DNA of 5,729 nucleotides, taken from Deltaproteobacteria bacterium UBA5329 (GTDB taxonomy: Bacteria > Desulfobacterota > Syntrophorhabdia > Syntrophorhabdales > Syntrophorhabdaceae). The stretch covers positions 1 to 5,729 of the forward strand of contig DHQV01000012.1 of assembly GCA_002408185.1 (NCBI GenBank), in the 5' to 3' direction. Positions 4,676-5,729 of this stretch are shown here, piece after piece. The notes under the pieces were generated by a model, which saw only the letters and a list, made by a program, of their open reading frames with translations, was not told the origin of the DNA and searched no databases. The position numbers were made by a program, and so were the translations under genes. Each line of letters begins with the position of its first letter. Within the stretch, counting starts at the first letter, position 1.

Positions 4676-5401
4676 TTAATTGATCCCGAGAAAAAAACGA
4701 TGCCCCTGGTAACCGAGAACCGCACCGTCCGGGGTGATCCGTTCCAGCTTTAATTCGGGAGCGACGAACTGCCCTTCCTTCATGTTCTTATTGTTGATGA
4801 TCACAAATCGCGAATCGGAGCGTTCATCATATGAGTGGACGGTCATTTTCAGGTCGGGAAGACTGCTCTTGAGTTCGGCGGGAAGGCCTTGAATATTATT
4901 GACCCTGCCCCCCGGTGCAACCGGTTTGTTGATTCTCGGAGGCATTTCGGCCCTTGCGTTGCCCGACATTGTAGACGGTGCAGGCGGGAACACGACGGCG
5001 GGGGATCTCGAGGCCGCTTTTGCGTTCAAGGGTACCGCAGGCAGGCCTCCATCGGGTTGACCCGCCTTCTTTTGCGTGGAGAAGGGGACCTCCTTTTTAA
5101 CGGCGGCACGTTGCCGTTCTTTGTTTTCAGCAGACACGGCCGGATATGGCGCAGATACACTTTCCCGTACGGGCGGTGTACGGACCGAGGGAGGCCGTCC
5201 GGCCTGCCGCCAGGAGGTGGTCCACAGCAGCGACAGGGCCGCGCCGTTCAGCAGTATTATTCCCGCTACCGCATAGGGCCACAGGAGCCGTTTTTTAGGT
5301 ACCTGCGCGATCCCGCCGGCCTGCAGGGTGAGAATATTGGGTGTTCCCTCCTGCTGGCGTTTCTCTTCCAATTTCTTAATGGCTTCGAGAATGTATGACA
5401 C
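4676..5401 (-). CDS. gspB: Type II secretion system protein B (GspB)
   Basis: A 241-aa inner-membrane protein of the GspB (T2SSB) family. The N-terminus MSYILEAIKKLEEKRQ is the family's cytoplasmic signature. One membrane span lies at about 40-60 (rich in A, G, I and L). A periplasmic linker at about 66-165 is rich in Pro, Ala and Ser. The C-terminal domain (about 173-241) has the family pattern LPAELKSSLPDLKMTVHSYD, then RFVIINN, then EGQFVAPELKLERITPDGAV and a final YQGHRFFL. GspB works with the ATPase GspA to place the outer-membrane secretin GspD through peptidoglycan. The start is GTG at 5401: the protein then begins exactly at the family N-terminus, and AAGGGGG lies 8 nt upstream. The upstream frame stops 1 nt before, so translation is probably coupled. 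No other gsp gene is within the window. Confidence 0.9.
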   Translation of the reverse strand: MSYILEAIKKLEEKRQQEGTPNILTLQAGGIAQVPKKRLLWPYAVAGIILLNGAALSLLWTTSWRQAGRPPSVRTPPVRESVSAPYPAVSAENKERQRAAVKKEVPFSTQKKAGQPDGGLPAVPLNAKAASRSPAVVFPPAPSTMSGNARAEMPPRINKPVAPGGRVNNIQGLPAELKSSLPDLKMTVHSYDERSDSRFVIINNKNMKEGQFVAPELKLERITPDGAVLGYQGHRFFLGIN

Positions 5402-5402
5402 G

Positions 5403-5729
5403 TTAGCGACCCCCTTCAGGGTCACGAGGCGCCTGACTATCCCCGGACAATGTCAACTGATCGTCAAGCCGTGTAACAACGTTGCGGTCGCCCCTTCCGT
5501 CAAGGTAGCGCGCGTCCCCGGCCTGTGTCCGTTCACAGGCCGGCGCGGGGTTAGGTGATGTCCGCCACACACCGGACAGTACCCGGTAGACCCTGTCCCT
5601 TATCCTGACAAAAAGGGTCTCCCTCGCCGCCTGGCCCTCCGCAGATGCCGCGATACCCATTTCCACGGTGCGACCAGCCTTTGACGGGCCCCGGGGATCG
5701 AGAACCGGCTTTTGCATGTGATGCAGCAC
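5403..5729 (-). CDS. Unrecognised protein, 3' part, cut by window edge
   Basis: A minus-strand frame open to the window edge, at least 108 codons long. Support for coding: the TAA (5405-5403) ends 1 nt before the gspB GTG, the third codon positions are GC-rich like the neighbours, and the composition is reasonable in its middle (RETLFVRIRDRVYRVLSG). The C-terminal 50 residues are Asp/Arg/Gly-rich and look disordered. GspA often precedes gspB, but I cannot recognise its ATPase or peptidoglycan-binding domains here. A 10-bp perfect hairpin (5518-5543) falls inside, which argues for caution: the true gene might end earlier, in another frame with a TAA near 5550. An ATG at 5717 could be the start if the gene is short. 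Function unknown. Confidence 0.4.
   Translation of the reverse strand: MLHHMQKPVLDPRGPSKAGRTVEMGIAASAEGQAARETLFVRIRDRVYRVLSGVWRTSPNPAPACERTQAGDARYLDGRGDRNVVTRLDDQLTLSGDSQAPRDPEGGR
5518..5543. repeat. 10-bp perfect hairpin upstream of gspB
   Basis: CCGGCCTGTG at 5518-5527 pairs perfectly with CACAGGCCGG at 5534-5543 around a 6-nt loop. No T-run follows on either strand. It could be a terminator remnant, a protein-binding palindrome, or structured coding DNA within the partial frame covering it. Confidence 0.5.

Noticed and set aside
1..5729. tRNA, rRNA, CRISPR array or insertion sequence
   Set aside because: No cloverleaf-like sequence, no regularly spaced repeats and no transposase reading frame were found by eye.

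Overview
This 5.7-kb window looks like ordinary chromosomal DNA of a moderately GC-rich Gram-negative bacterium. The evidence is the strong GGAGG-type ribosome binding sites, two exported proteins with clear Sec signal peptides, and a type II secretion GspB protein. The style (tandem Hsp20 genes, signal-peptide helix-hairpin-helix protein, lysine-rich exported protein, VapBC module) fits Desulfobacterota or Nitrospirota, but no marker gene is present, so this placement is an inference.

Layout. 1-594 has few genes: a folded repeat at the left edge, and on the minus strand a broken remnant of a HigA-type antitoxin (about 359-565). 595-1264 (+) is a complete VapBC-type toxin-antitoxin pair: an RHH antitoxin overlapping a PIN-domain ribonuclease by 11 bp, with a palindromic candidate operator upstream. 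1265-1610 holds no convincing gene, only short repeats and a terminator-like hairpin shared with the convergent operon. 1611-2509 (-) is a two-gene small-heat-shock operon (Hsp20, 155 aa, then Hsp20, 136 aa). It has a sigma70-like promoter, a long leader, and a leader hairpin in which a run of five U residues covers the Shine-Dalgarno sequence, resembling a fourU RNA thermometer. 2510-2824 is the divergent intergenic region.

2825-3860 (+) encodes two exported proteins: a 214-aa protein with two ComEA-like helix-hairpin-helix domains joined by a Pro/Ala/Lys/Thr linker, and a 109-aa small beta-domain protein with a lysine-rich tail. A long inverted repeat at 3897-3935 separates them from a convergent minus-strand operon. 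That operon, in transcription order, has an unrecognised 108-codon-or-longer frame cut by the window edge, gspB (241 aa, GTG start 1 nt after the previous stop), and a 221-aa TPR protein 33 nt further on.

The genes fall into stress functions (toxin-antitoxin, small heat shock) and envelope or export functions (periplasmic DNA-binding-like protein, GspB, TPR). The most interesting signal is the candidate RNA thermometer on the hsp20 leader. Second is the pairing of an exported double-HhH protein with a lysine-rich exported partner next to a secretion gene. I see no clear evidence of an entirely new multi-gene system.
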